NCBI GenBank assembly: GCA_002398565.1
Contig: DGZP01000078.1
Span: 1-64,000 of the forward strand
DNA: 64,000 nucleotides
Origin: Proteiniphilum sp. UBA4977
GTDB lineage: Bacteria; Bacteroidota; Bacteroidia; Bacteroidales; Dysgonomonadaceae
Direction of reading: 5' to 3'
Of the stretch, positions 9,232-17,281 are shown one piece after another; position 1 is the stretch's first letter, and each line of letters opens with the position of its first letter. The notes under the pieces were generated by a model. It did not search any database. It saw only the letters and a program-made list of their open reading frames with translations, and was not told the DNA's origin. The position numbers were made by a program, and so were the translations under genes.

Positions 9232-9519
9232 TCATTGGTTGTAAGCTCTGATTTCTTTTTCCGTGTAGGCAGCCTTCTTTGAAAAGAAGAAGATCACAAA
9301 CGGTACAATCAATAAAATAATTGCCCAGAGGATGTTGCTGATGATGTTCCCTTTTTTCATGTTGTTTACATAAATATGTCCCAGCAATCCTTCAACAACC
9401 AGTACCAGCCCAATGATGAGGTTTGTGTTGGTGGTCATGTTCATAAAAAAAGGTATCACTAAAAAGGCAACGCCTATTAGCATTACAAGTACGCCGATGT
9501 ATTTCGCAAATTCTTTCAT
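9232..9519 (-). CDS. Small three-span membrane protein, unknown function
   Basis: 95 residues with three hydrophobic helices (about 8-27, 33-52 and 59-79) joined by short loops. The first loop reads PFFMNMTTNTN, and the tail is charged (SKKAAYTEKEIRAYNQ). Nothing in it suggests an enzyme. Size and topology resemble small Bacteroidota integral membrane proteins of no known role. It is transcribed alone and ends at the shared terminator 22 bp downstream. Confidence 0.75.
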   Translation of the reverse strand: MKEFAKYIGVLVMLIGVAFLVIPFFMNMTTNTNLIIGLVLVVEGLLGHIYVNNMKKGNIISNILWAIILLIVPFVIFFFSKKAAYTEKEIRAYNQ

Positions 9520-9657
9520 GTGGTGATATGAATATTATTAGTTACTGATTTCGTAGCGCAAATAAACACAAAATTCAACAAATAAGGAAATAAATAGGTA
9601 TAAAAAATGGATTAAAGTGGAAAAAACCTTCTTTGCTTTGCAAAACAATGCTGTTTA

Positions 9658-9690
9658 TTGCGCAATGATATATAAAAATATTTATTTTTG
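9658..9690 (+). promoter_or_regulatory. Promoter for the acyltransferase gene
   Basis: TTG at 9658-9660, then 22 nt, then TATTTTTG at 9683-9690 (TAnnTTTG). Transcription would start near 9697, about 20 nt before the GTG discussed under the plsC entry. Confidence 0.5.
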
Positions 9691-9778
9691 CATTGTTTAT
9701 GATAATAGTGTGAAGAAGTGAAAATATTTTTTTTTTTATCAGTGGGTCATTTTTGTACCACTCTTTATCCTGCTTACA

Positions 9779-10444
9779 TTGGTTACAGCGTTGCTGGTGA
9801 TGGTCCTGGCTCCTCTTTTTGGAGACCGGTTTTGGGGATATTATCCACCTAAGTGGTGGTCGCGGTTTACCTGCTGGCTTGCACTTTGCTTCGTGAAAAC
9901 AAGAGGGCGCGAAAATCTGGATCCGCACAAGTCTTATATTTTTGTGGCTAACCACCAGGGTGCTTTTGATATTTTTGTTGTATATGGTTTTCTCAATCAG
10001 AATATAAAATGGATGCAGAAGCAGAGTTTGCGAAAAATACCCTTCGTGGGGTTTGCATCGGAAAAAGCAGGCCATGTTTTTGTGGATAACACAAATGCTG
10101 CCACGCGCACTGCCTCCATCCGAAAAGCGAAAGAACAGATTGTGAATGGTGTATCTATGGTTATTTTTCCTGAAGGAGCTCGCACACACGATGGCAGGAT
10201 GGGACATTTTAAACGTGGTGCCTATCATATTGCGGTTGATATGAAGTTGCCCGTTGTGCCGCTGACCATTAATGGACCGTTTGATGTGTTAAAAAGGAAC
10301 ACCCTCCGGCTGAGGCCTTCTAAAATGGAGCTGATTATTCACGAACCTATTGATACAGAAGGGTTGAAGGAGTCTGACATTCCCGGACTGATTGATCGCA
10401 CACGTACGATTATTCACGAAGCTCTGTGGGATAAATACAAATGA
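9779..10444 (+). CDS. plsC: 1-acyl-sn-glycerol-3-phosphate acyltransferase (PlsC), 5' end interrupted at a T11 tract
   Basis: An acyltransferase that converts lysophosphatidate to phosphatidate at the inner membrane. Motif I is NHQGAFD (59-65), with FPEGART as motif III and VPLTING as motif IV. The first in-frame start is a TTG at 9779, but the same frame is open back to 9722 and encodes a plausible N-terminal membrane helix (FFFYQWVIFVPLFILLTLV). A GTG at 9718 would begin this protein as MKIFFFYQW if the run of eleven T at 9727-9737 had ten. Either a sequencing indel, a real frameshift, or slippage at the tract explains this. The rest of the domain is intact. Confidence 0.88.
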   Translation: MVTALLVMVLAPLFGDRFWGYYPPKWWSRFTCWLALCFVKTRGRENLDPHKSYIFVANHQGAFDIFVVYGFLNQNIKWMQKQSLRKIPFVGFASEKAGHVFVDNTNAATRTASIRKAKEQIVNGVSMVIFPEGARTHDGRMGHFKRGAYHIAVDMKLPVVPLTINGPFDVLKRNTLRLRPSKMELIIHEPIDTEGLKESDIPGLIDRTRTIIHEALWDKYK

Positions 10445-10863
10445 TCGCACCCCACTCCCAGGGAAAGCAACCCGGAAAAAGGATTAATTCTAGAAGTTGA
10501 GAAGGGATTTAAAAATCAATTCAGGAAAACAGACCTGATATAAAAAAGGAATGGTTGTCTCACGACAACCAATCTTCATTGTTAACCTTAAATCTAATAC
10601 CATGAAAAACACGATGCAAATATACAGTATGTTTTGTGTTTCTCCAAAGAATTATCCGGTAAATACTTCATTTTTAAATTAATTTAATATTTAATTCTCT
10701 TTGGAAAGCAAAAAGAAAAATCTCTTTGCTTTTGTTTGCAAATTTTGGAGATAATCCAGTTTTCATGTTTTTTTAAATATTCAACCAGACGAAGACTGCG
10801 AAACAGAATAGAATATGGTGATGACAAAAATGGAAGATTATTTCAATCAGTGCGTGTCTATTT
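10445..10863. other. Intergenic region of 419 bp with a hairpin and a possible micro-ORF
   Basis: AT-rich stretch between plsC and a convergent FemAB gene. It holds a 7-bp perfect hairpin, GGTTGTC (10553-10559) with GACAACC (10564-10570), and a 31-nt spacer leading to an ATG at 10602. A 26-codon ORF follows. No longer gene, tRNA or terminator was seen. The rest (10683-10863) shows nothing I can name. Confidence 0.5.
10602..10682 (+). CDS. Possible 26-residue micro-ORF behind a hairpin
   Basis: ATG followed by 25 codons and TAA. The peptide starts MKNTMQIYSMF and has no run of one amino acid of the kind used in attenuation leaders. A 7-bp hairpin ends 31 nt upstream. I have an impression that this hairpin-spacer-MKN arrangement recurs in Bacteroidales genomes, but cannot verify it. 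Coding status is unproven. Confidence 0.25.
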   Translation: MKNTMQIYSMFCVSPKNYPVNTSFLN

Positions 10864-11850
10864 TCAATCATAGATTTTATTTGCAAAGAAATTGAGCAGA
10901 CCCCAGTTGAATCTGTACCAGCGTCGTGTGGCTCTTTCTTTACCACCAAATTGAAGCAGAAAACGGGATCTGCCCGCACGTTTATGAAGAAATCCCACGT
11001 CCATAAAATCGAAAAAGTAGAATCCCTGTTCCTCGGCCATCTTCATGGCCGAGTAGAGTGTAAAGACAGTGGGATAAAGTAGTTTATGCCGTTTCGATTT
11101 TCCCCAATAATAGAGACAATATGCTGTGCTCTTATTTTCAAAACCCAAAATAGATCCCCCGATAATTTTACCCTGAAAGCGGGTAAGCAGTATTTTTCCT
11201 TTTCCATTTTTTACGTAGTGGCAGAAAAAATTTTCAAAATACCGGTATGGAGGAAAACGGCGGGATATTTTTTTATTGTTGGTATTCTGAATCAGTTTGT
11301 ATATTTCGGGTAGTTTTTCCTCCGCGACAAATTCCTCCGTTGTCACTCCTCTTTTTATAGCCTTGTTTACCTGATTTTTTCTTGAGGGGGATAGCTGATC
11401 CCATATTTTTCGTTTTCGTTGCAGGGAATTCCTGATATTTATCCATTTCACGGAATAGAACTTGTTTTCACGAAACCCCTTATAGCCGAAAATGGCATTT
11501 GCCAGGTTGTCATACCGGATCAGAAATACCTTGTGTTTTACTTCCTTTACCAACTGGGTAATAAGGGCATGAAAAATATCTATCTGTGAAAGGTTTTCTT
11601 CAAAGAAAGAAGGTTGTTGCGTAATGAAACATCTTTTGAAAAGTTTTCCACTGAAAAAGTGATTTATACGCATAATGATGGCAAATATGGCTGCAACAGG
11701 CTTCTCTCCATCGAAGGCGACAACCATAAAAGGAGTATAGGTGGGTGAATTGCTATACCAGTCAAACGCAGAAGCATTATGAAAGAAATTTACTTCTTTC
11801 ATGGGAGGAAGTTCTTCCTTGTGATAGAATGTTTTAACAACGTATTTCAT
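10864..11850 (-). CDS. FemAB-like GNAT-fold aminoacyl/acyltransferase
   Basis: 328 residues from the ATG at 11850. This start lies 32 nt after a -7 box, whereas the frame extends 47 codons further upstream into the galE promoter. FemAB/peptidoglycan-bridge-type proteins carry two GNAT folds. Here the second is recognised by GKIILLTRFQGKIIGGSIL and the end by FDFMDVG and KRAGRSRFLLQFGG, which resemble this family (GIxxFKxxFGG). The exact acceptor is unknown; peptidoglycan or lipid-linked amines are possible. Divergent from galE with overlapping promoters. Confidence 0.78.
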   Translation of the reverse strand: MKYVVKTFYHKEELPPMKEVNFFHNASAFDWYSNSPTYTPFMVVAFDGEKPVAAIFAIIMRINHFFSGKLFKRCFITQQPSFFEENLSQIDIFHALITQLVKEVKHKVFLIRYDNLANAIFGYKGFRENKFYSVKWINIRNSLQRKRKIWDQLSPSRKNQVNKAIKRGVTTEEFVAEEKLPEIYKLIQNTNNKKISRRFPPYRYFENFFCHYVKNGKGKILLTRFQGKIIGGSILGFENKSTAYCLYYWGKSKRHKLLYPTVFTLYSAMKMAEEQGFYFFDFMDVGFLHKRAGRSRFLLQFGGKERATRRWYRFNWGLLNFFANKIYD

Positions 11851-11881
11851 TGCGTCTCTGAAAACGAAATTCCCATTATGA

Positions 11882-11889
11882 CAAACATA
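11882..11889 (-). promoter_or_regulatory. -7 box of the FemAB-like gene
   Basis: TATGTTTG on the minus strand. A TTTG lies 23 nt further upstream, slightly beyond the best spacing. It overlaps the galE promoter region on the other strand. Confidence 0.45.
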
Positions 11890-11902
11890 GAGAAAATTTT
11901 CG

Positions 11903-11910
11903 TAATTTTG
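11903..11910 (+). promoter_or_regulatory. -7 box of galE
   Basis: TAATTTTG matches TAnnTTTG, 30 nt before the chosen galE start. This placement supports the start at 11941 over any upstream codon in the same frame. Confidence 0.45.
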
Positions 11911-11940
11911 TGCAAAATGAGGAAAACAAAAGATAATTTT

Positions 11941-12972
11941 ATGGTAAAGAAAATTTTGGTTACAGGGGGAACCGGCTATATAGGTTCTCATACGGTGGTA
12001 GAGCTACAACAGGCAGGGTACGAAGTGATTATTGTGGATAATCTTTCTAATTCAAATGCAGATGTTTTGGAAGGCATCACACGCATAACCGGTAAACGGC
12101 CCATTTTTGATAAACTTGATTGTACCGATTTTGAAGCAATGAAGGCATTGTTCCGGAAGCACCGTTTCGATGGGATCATTCATTTTGCTGCCAGCAAGGC
12201 TGTTGGTGAATCGGTACAAAAACCGCTGCTCTACTATCGTAACAACCTGGTTTCTCTGATCAATTTGTTGGAACTGATGCCTGTGCACAATGTGAAGGGC
12301 ATAGTCTTCTCCTCATCCTGCACTGTCTATGGAGAGCCTGATGCGAACCCCATTGATGAGAATGCCCCCATCAAGCCTGCGGCCTCGCCCTATGGTAACA
12401 CAAAACAGATCAACGAAGAGATCATTCAGGATTTTATTCACTCCGGTGCACCTATCAGAAGCATTATCCTTCGCTATTTTAATCCCATCGGAGCACATCC
12501 TTCTGCTGAAATTGGCGAGCTGCCCCTGGGTGTCCCGCAGAATCTGGTACCCTATATTACGCAGACAGGTATCGGCATAAGACAGCAATTGAGTGTCTTT
12601 GGTGATGATTATAATACCCCTGACGGATCTTGTATTCGCGATTTTATCAATGTGGTGGATCTTGCCAAAGCACATGTGGCAGCCATTGAACGGATGCTTG
12701 AGAATAAATCGGAAGAGAAGGTGGAGGTCTTTAATTTGGGTACAGGTAATGGGGTCTCTGTATTGGAGCTGATTCGCGTCTTTGAAATGGTGTCAGGTAA
12801 GTCATTGAATTATAAAATTGTGGGACGTCGCGAAGGAGATATAGAACAAATATGGGCACAACCCGACAAAGCAAATAAAGTGTTGGGATGGAAAGCTGCT
12901 GAGACCATTGAAGACACCATGGCTTCAGCCTGGAAATGGCAGCAGCGTCTTCGGGAAAAAGGAGTGATGTAA
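11941..12972 (+). CDS. galE: UDP-glucose 4-epimerase
   Basis: 343 residues, the usual length for GalE. It opens with KILVTGGTGYIGSHT, the NAD-binding Rossmann motif; the frame runs further upstream but that part does not fit. The active-site Ser/Tyr/Lys set is visible as FSSSCTVYG and then SPYGNTKQINE (YxxxK). NPIGAHPS and GDGSCIRDF-like segments (here PDGSCIRDFINVVDLAKAH) are typical. It interconverts UDP-glucose and UDP-galactose in the cytoplasm, supplying surface glycan synthesis. It has its own promoter and terminator. Confidence 0.96.
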   Translation: MVKKILVTGGTGYIGSHTVVELQQAGYEVIIVDNLSNSNADVLEGITRITGKRPIFDKLDCTDFEAMKALFRKHRFDGIIHFAASKAVGESVQKPLLYYRNNLVSLINLLELMPVHNVKGIVFSSSCTVYGEPDANPIDENAPIKPAASPYGNTKQINEEIIQDFIHSGAPIRSIILRYFNPIGAHPSAEIGELPLGVPQNLVPYITQTGIGIRQQLSVFGDDYNTPDGSCIRDFINVVDLAKAHVAAIERMLENKSEEKVEVFNLGTGNGVSVLELIRVFEMVSGKSLNYKIVGRREGDIEQIWAQPDKANKVLGWKAAETIEDTMASAWKWQQRLREKGVM

Positions 12973-12991
12973 ATAGAGATATCCTATTTAT

Positions 12992-13023
12992 AAAAAGTCC
13001 GGATTTACTTTTTCGGACTTTTT
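12992..13023 (+). terminator. Intrinsic terminator after galE
   Basis: A perfect 10-bp stem, AAAAAGTCCG (12992-13001) with CGGACTTTTT (13014-13023), around a 12-nt loop. It starts 20 nt after the galE stop. The A and T flanks make it usable from both strands. Confidence 0.85.
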
Positions 13024-13060
13024 AGGTTAAAATAAGGCGCTGCGAGAAAAGGGGATATGA

Positions 13061-13279
13061 TTAAAAATAATATTCAATAACAAGATAATAAGCTTCCCTG
13101 CCATTTGCGTTCTTTTCGATCTCTATCTTGTTTTCCCTTGCCAGCCAACCGATGGCTGCATAAACTTCCTTCTCGGATAATCCGGAAGCTTCCTGTAACT
13201 GAACAATATCCCATTTTTGATTGTCGTTTAAAAGATTCCAGACGATACCTGCGTTTGTCCCAATTATTTTTTTGTTCAT
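13061..13279 (-). CDS. Winged-helix protein (DUF2582-like)
   Basis: 72 residues: a complete small winged helix, with helices NAGIVWNLLND, IVQLQEASG and EKEVYAAIGWLARE, then the wing KIEIEKNANGREAYYLV. This matches the short winged helix-turn-helix proteins of Bacteroidota known as DUF2582. It probably binds DNA or another nucleic acid; the target is unknown. Single gene, convergent with galE. Confidence 0.82.
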   Translation of the reverse strand: MNKKIIGTNAGIVWNLLNDNQKWDIVQLQEASGLSEKEVYAAIGWLARENKIEIEKNANGREAYYLVIEYYF

Positions 13280-13348
13280 TGCAACACGTGTTTGTTTCCT
13301 TTAAAACACTCAGAATCGATTTTTTGTTTTTAAAAAATGATGAAAAAT

Positions 13349-14191
13349 CTAAAAGAATAAAAAAATAATCAGATACAGATAAACAGCAGGTACTGCTACC
13401 AGGAGACTGTCTATTCGGTCCAGTATTCCGCCATGTCCCGGTATCAGGTGACCGGCATCTTTCACGGCGGAGGTACGCTTGATAAGTGATTCGAACAAAT
13501 CACCCAATGTACCGAACAGGGCTACAATGATGCCGTATCCCATCCAGAAAGCGGTGGAAAACCCGGGATAAAAGCTGGCAAAGATAAAAGAGGCCAACAG
13601 GGTAAAGAGTATTCCCGCAATAAATCCTTCCACCGATTTTTTAGGCGAAATGTGTTCGATTAGTTTGTGTTTACCGATAAGCGATCCGATAAAATAGGCG
13701 GCTGTGTCATTGACCCAGGTAAATACAAAAAGGGCAAGGATAGGTACCCAGTCCGATCCTTCACCGGTAATATTATTTTGGTAAGAATAGGAGATGAGCA
13801 TCAGTAAACCCAGGGGCATCGTAATATAGATTTGCCCGAACACCGAATAGATGATTCCGTGAAAGATGTCATCCCGGCGAATAAAAATGGATGAAGCGAT
13901 CAGAATCAGTAGATATATAAGTATGGCGGCAGGAAGGGCATAAAAGGTAATTCCTTTTATGTAAAGGAAAACCGACAAAAAGATTACGATTCCCATTGAA
14001 ATGTTAAATATCTTGCTGATGGCATGGGAGGTGTCTTTTTCCACCATCCGATAGAATTCAAATAATCCGATCGCGAGTATTGCGCCGAAAATAATAAGAA
14101 AGGAAACATGTCCTCCGAGGACACCAATCAAGATCACCAGTATATAGATGATCCCGGCTCCAGCACGTGTAATTAAATTGTTAACATTCAA
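13349..14191 (-). CDS. cdsA: Phosphatidate cytidylyltransferase
   Basis: 280 residues with about eight membrane spans and the CdsA signature near the C-terminus (GDLFESLIKRTSAVKD, HGGILDRIDSL). It makes CDP-diacylglycerol from phosphatidate and CTP, the next step after PlsC. The only in-frame start after the upstream stop is a TTG at 14191; an ATG at 14187 is in another frame and soon stops. Co-transcribed with the DUF5606 gene 23 bp upstream. Confidence 0.93.
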   Translation of the reverse strand: MNVNNLITRAGAGIIYILVILIGVLGGHVSFLIIFGAILAIGLFEFYRMVEKDTSHAISKIFNISMGIVIFLSVFLYIKGITFYALPAAILIYLLILIASSIFIRRDDIFHGIIYSVFGQIYITMPLGLLMLISYSYQNNITGEGSDWVPILALFVFTWVNDTAAYFIGSLIGKHKLIEHISPKKSVEGFIAGILFTLLASFIFASFYPGFSTAFWMGYGIIVALFGTLGDLFESLIKRTSAVKDAGHLIPGHGGILDRIDSLLVAVPAVYLYLIIFLFF

Positions 14192-14214
14192 CTTTCGTCG
14201 TTTTTATTATTACG

Positions 14215-14682
14215 TTATTTTTCTGGTCTTTCGGTATTTTCTCTCTCCTCATCAAGATCAGGGGTTTCCTCTTCCTTTATTTGCGGTTCCTTTTCTTCCT
14301 CTTCGAGGTTGATTTCGTTTTCCATGAGAACGTTGTACCATGAAATCATCTTTTTCACGTCAGATGCATATACACTCTCCCGGCTGTAATCCGGCAGCAC
14401 CTCTTCGAGATAGGCCAATAGTTCGTTGCCCGGTGATTTACTGCCCAGGTTAACCTTTCTGCCATCCTCCTTTTCCTTTATTTTTTTCAATACATCGCGC
14501 AGCGGTCTGTCTCCATCGGTTGTATATATGGAGACATCGCTAAGGGCTACAACTTTTTCCTGAGGATATACAGGAATCCGTTTTCCGTCGGCAAGCGATT
14601 CCACAATATTCAGATTTTTATTTGTCGAGATGAGTTTATATAAGCCGGGGCGTCCTGTAATTGATAATATTTTGGATAACAT
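14215..14682 (-). CDS. DUF5606 family protein
   Basis: 155 residues. The N-terminal half (MLSKILSITGRPGLYKLIS, then RIPVYPQEKVVALSDVSIYT) matches a family found in Bacteroidota and called DUF5606. A helical middle (ELLAYLEEVLPDYS, ASDVKKMISWYNVL) is followed by a very acidic low-complexity tail from about 128. No catalytic motif is visible. Its position right before cdsA suggests shared expression, and perhaps a link to envelope lipid synthesis, which is inference. A good promoter lies just upstream. Confidence 0.82.
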   Translation of the reverse strand: MLSKILSITGRPGLYKLISTNKNLNIVESLADGKRIPVYPQEKVVALSDVSIYTTDGDRPLRDVLKKIKEKEDGRKVNLGSKSPGNELLAYLEEVLPDYSRESVYASDVKKMISWYNVLMENEINLEEEEKEPQIKEEETPDLDEERENTERPEK

Positions 14683-14722
14683 AATTTATTAATATTAATG
14701 TATAGGTCTCTGTTTGTCGGTG

Positions 14723-14754
14723 CAAAAGTAAGCAGACTACACCATATTCGCAAC
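14723..14754 (-). promoter_or_regulatory. Promoter for the DUF5606-cdsA operon
   Basis: On the minus strand GTTG (14754-14751) is followed after 20 nt by TACTTTTG (14730-14723). The leader would be about 34 nt. Confidence 0.65.
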
Positions 14755-14879
14755 TTTAATTGCAAATTCCGTTTAATTTTTTCTGCGGGAAAGCGTGAGT
14801 GAAGAACATTTTTGGCTATAATGAGACTCGTTTCGGAAAAATTGACTTATTTTAGCCGGTCAAACGTAATTCATGTGGT

Positions 14880-16082
14880 ATGTATAGAAAAATTGTTATG
14901 ACGAGCCTGGCTTCTGCTTTGTTATTATCGTGCAACGGGCAGCACTCAGGCAATGATAATAAAACCGGAGCCGACACGGCAGTGGCATCACTTGTGAAGG
15001 GTGAAGCCGGAGATCTTTTTTTGCTCGTAGGTACCTACACTTCCGAAAAAGGCAGTAAGGGGATTTACCTGTACCGTTTCAATACACTTACCGGGAGATC
15101 GGATTCTGTAAGTATGGCAGAAGTGGTCAATCCTTCCTATCTCACGTTAAGTCCCGATGAGAAGTTTGTTTATTCCGTGGGCGAAAACGACGAAGGTAAC
15201 AGTGCTGCCCATTCCTTTTCGTTCGACAAGCAGCAGGGAACCCTTACACCTGTCAATTCAAGCCCCACACTTGGAGGTAGTCCCTGTTATATAACTACGG
15301 ACAGCAAAGGGCAGAATGTGTACACCGCCAATTATAGTGGTGGCAGTATCAGCTCGTTCCGGGCAGATGAGAAAGGTCACCTCAGTCCTGCAACCATGGT
15401 TATGCAGTTCAAGGGAAACGGCCCCGACAACAAGCGACAGAGTAGTCCCCATTTACACAGTGTGATGTATTCGCCCGACGGGCAGTTCCTGTTTGCGGCT
15501 GATCTGGGGACAGATAAGCTCTATCGATTACGTGTGAACGATACCCCCTTTGAGGGACAACCTCCACTGCAGCAGAGTAGCCTGAAGGAGTTCATTTTGC
15601 CTCCGGGTACCGGGCCTCGTCATTTTGATTTTCATCCTCATGGTGGCAAATATCTTTATGTGTTGGGTGAATTATCGGGAGAAGTGATCATATTTGATTA
15701 TGATCATGATGCTGGCGGGTTAACTCAGAAACAGGTTATTGCTTCCGATACGACGGGAGCACGTGGCAGTGCCGATATTCATGTATCGCCCGACGGCCGT
15801 TTCCTTTATGCTTCCAACAGGTTACAGGCTGATGGCATTGCCATCTTTTCCGTTGATCCTGAAGAAGGCACACTCACAAGGCTGGGGTATCAGCTTACAG
15901 TAAAACACCCCCGTAATTTTGCAATTACACCAAACGGCAGGTTTTTGCTGGTGGCTGGCAGGGACGATAACAGGATACAGGTTTTCTCCATAGATACTGA
16001 AACGGGAATGCTCACCGACACCAATCAGCCAATCTCCCTCAGCAAGCCTGTTTGCCTTAAGTTTGCAGGGATGGGGGAATAA
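14880..16082 (+). CDS. Lipoprotein beta-propeller of the 6-phosphogluconolactonase (YbhE/Pgl) type
   Basis: 400 residues. A lipoprotein signal (MTSLASALLLSC, Cys at about 18) is followed by a seven-bladed propeller of the lactonase family. Recurring blade motifs include YLTLSPDEKFVYSVGE, HLHSVMYSPDGQFLFAADLG, PRHFDFHPHGGKYLYVLGE and DIHVSPDGRFLYASNR. Cytoplasmic members hydrolyse 6-phosphogluconolactone. The lipoprotein signal puts this one in the envelope, so a different lactone or a binding role is likely. It stands alone and converges with a glycosyltransferase gene. Confidence 0.9.
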   Translation: MYRKIVMTSLASALLLSCNGQHSGNDNKTGADTAVASLVKGEAGDLFLLVGTYTSEKGSKGIYLYRFNTLTGRSDSVSMAEVVNPSYLTLSPDEKFVYSVGENDEGNSAAHSFSFDKQQGTLTPVNSSPTLGGSPCYITTDSKGQNVYTANYSGGSISSFRADEKGHLSPATMVMQFKGNGPDNKRQSSPHLHSVMYSPDGQFLFAADLGTDKLYRLRVNDTPFEGQPPLQQSSLKEFILPPGTGPRHFDFHPHGGKYLYVLGELSGEVIIFDYDHDAGGLTQKQVIASDTTGARGSADIHVSPDGRFLYASNRLQADGIAIFSVDPEEGTLTRLGYQLTVKHPRNFAITPNGRFLLVAGRDDNRIQVFSIDTETGMLTDTNQPISLSKPVCLKFAGMGE

Positions 16083-16117
16083 CTGGCCGATGAGCGGGCA
16101 GCAGCAACACAAGAAAG

Positions 16118-17281
16118 TCAAGACACTGAACCGATCAACTTGTCAAATACCTCTTTGTATCCGTTTACCATATTGTTCCACGAATAATTGGCATGGGTGA
16201 AACGTTTCCCTTTCTCTGAAAGAACGGCAAGTTTTGTTTTGTCGTTTAGGAGTTCCTTGATTTTTTTTGCCCATGCCTGTGCGTCACCTGAGGGGAGTAG
16301 TGAACCGTTTTCCCCGTCGATCACCGCATCGGTGATTCCTTCAATACCTGAGGCGAGCACGTAGGTACCTCTTATACTGGCTTCCAGAGCCACTAGGCCA
16401 AAACCTTCCTCGTCGCCGTCCACCTGTACGTTTGGCATTACAAAAAGATCGGCTAGCGAAAGTAATTGCAAAAGATCATCATAGGGAACGCTCCCCAGGT
16501 GGTAAGCATTCTTGGTTACTTTCAACAATTCATTAACCTCTCCGGTATCACTGGCAATCCCCAGTAAAAGTTGCAGATGATGGGCAGCTGGTAGCACCGG
16601 GATATTTTTTTCCAGAAATGAAGCTTTGTCCTTCATGGGGCCGGTCATCAGAAGAAGGGTATCTTCGTTCAGCAATGGCATTACATGTTTCAGAAACCAG
16701 GAAAAACCTTTCCTTTTCACGGGTCGTCCCGTAGCGATGATGATGTGTTTGCCGCAGACATTGATACCGTACCTGCTTCTTAGCGTTTCCTCAATGCTGT
16801 CATCGGAAGGTATATCACCCATCTCAATGTCTACGCCATTTCTCACTGTGAAGGTACGCATCCCGTCGAATCCGCGTCTGAGGCATTGCGACCGGGTAAA
16901 TTCACTCACACAGATGGCACCAGCGTATTTACCGAGGCGGGGTACAATATAATGTTGATAGATGTCAAGCGGGAAGGTGATATCCAGGCCGTGATAAGTT
17001 ACTACCACAGGAATAGGAGTCCTTTTTTGTAGCCATAGACAGGCAGCACCCATGGAACCGTCGTTCAGATGGATCAGGCGGATGCCGGGATGTCTCCTGA
17101 GCATGGCTTCTATTTTGGCTCGCAGCAGCGCGAACCAGATTGTTTTGTTCCCGCTGTTCTGATATGCGATCACATGGGTTCTATAATGGCTGCTGAGACC
17201 GGCAATCAGTTCGAAACTCTGTTTTTCCATACCTCCTATGGAGGGTGGATACTTATGTGTCACACAAAGAATTTCGGTCAT
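16118..17281 (-). CDS. Glycosyltransferase family 4
   Basis: 387 residues from the ATG at 17281, which gives the expected opening TEILCVTHKYPPSIGGME with its Gly-rich donor loop. The C-terminal GT-B half shows GRPVKRKGFSWFL and the EX7E motif EGFGLVALEA. It transfers a sugar from a nucleotide or lipid donor, probably to a lipid-linked or membrane glycan. Its start overlaps the flippase-like gene by 4 bp (ATGA), so the two are coupled. Confidence 0.9.
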   Translation of the reverse strand: MTEILCVTHKYPPSIGGMEKQSFELIAGLSSHYRTHVIAYQNSGNKTIWFALLRAKIEAMLRRHPGIRLIHLNDGSMGAACLWLQKRTPIPVVVTYHGLDITFPLDIYQHYIVPRLGKYAGAICVSEFTRSQCLRRGFDGMRTFTVRNGVDIEMGDIPSDDSIEETLRSRYGINVCGKHIIIATGRPVKRKGFSWFLKHVMPLLNEDTLLLMTGPMKDKASFLEKNIPVLPAAHHLQLLLGIASDTGEVNELLKVTKNAYHLGSVPYDDLLQLLSLADLFVMPNVQVDGDEEGFGLVALEASIRGTYVLASGIEGITDAVIDGENGSLLPSGDAQAWAKKIKELLNDKTKLAVLSEKGKRFTHANYSWNNMVNGYKEVFDKLIGSVS

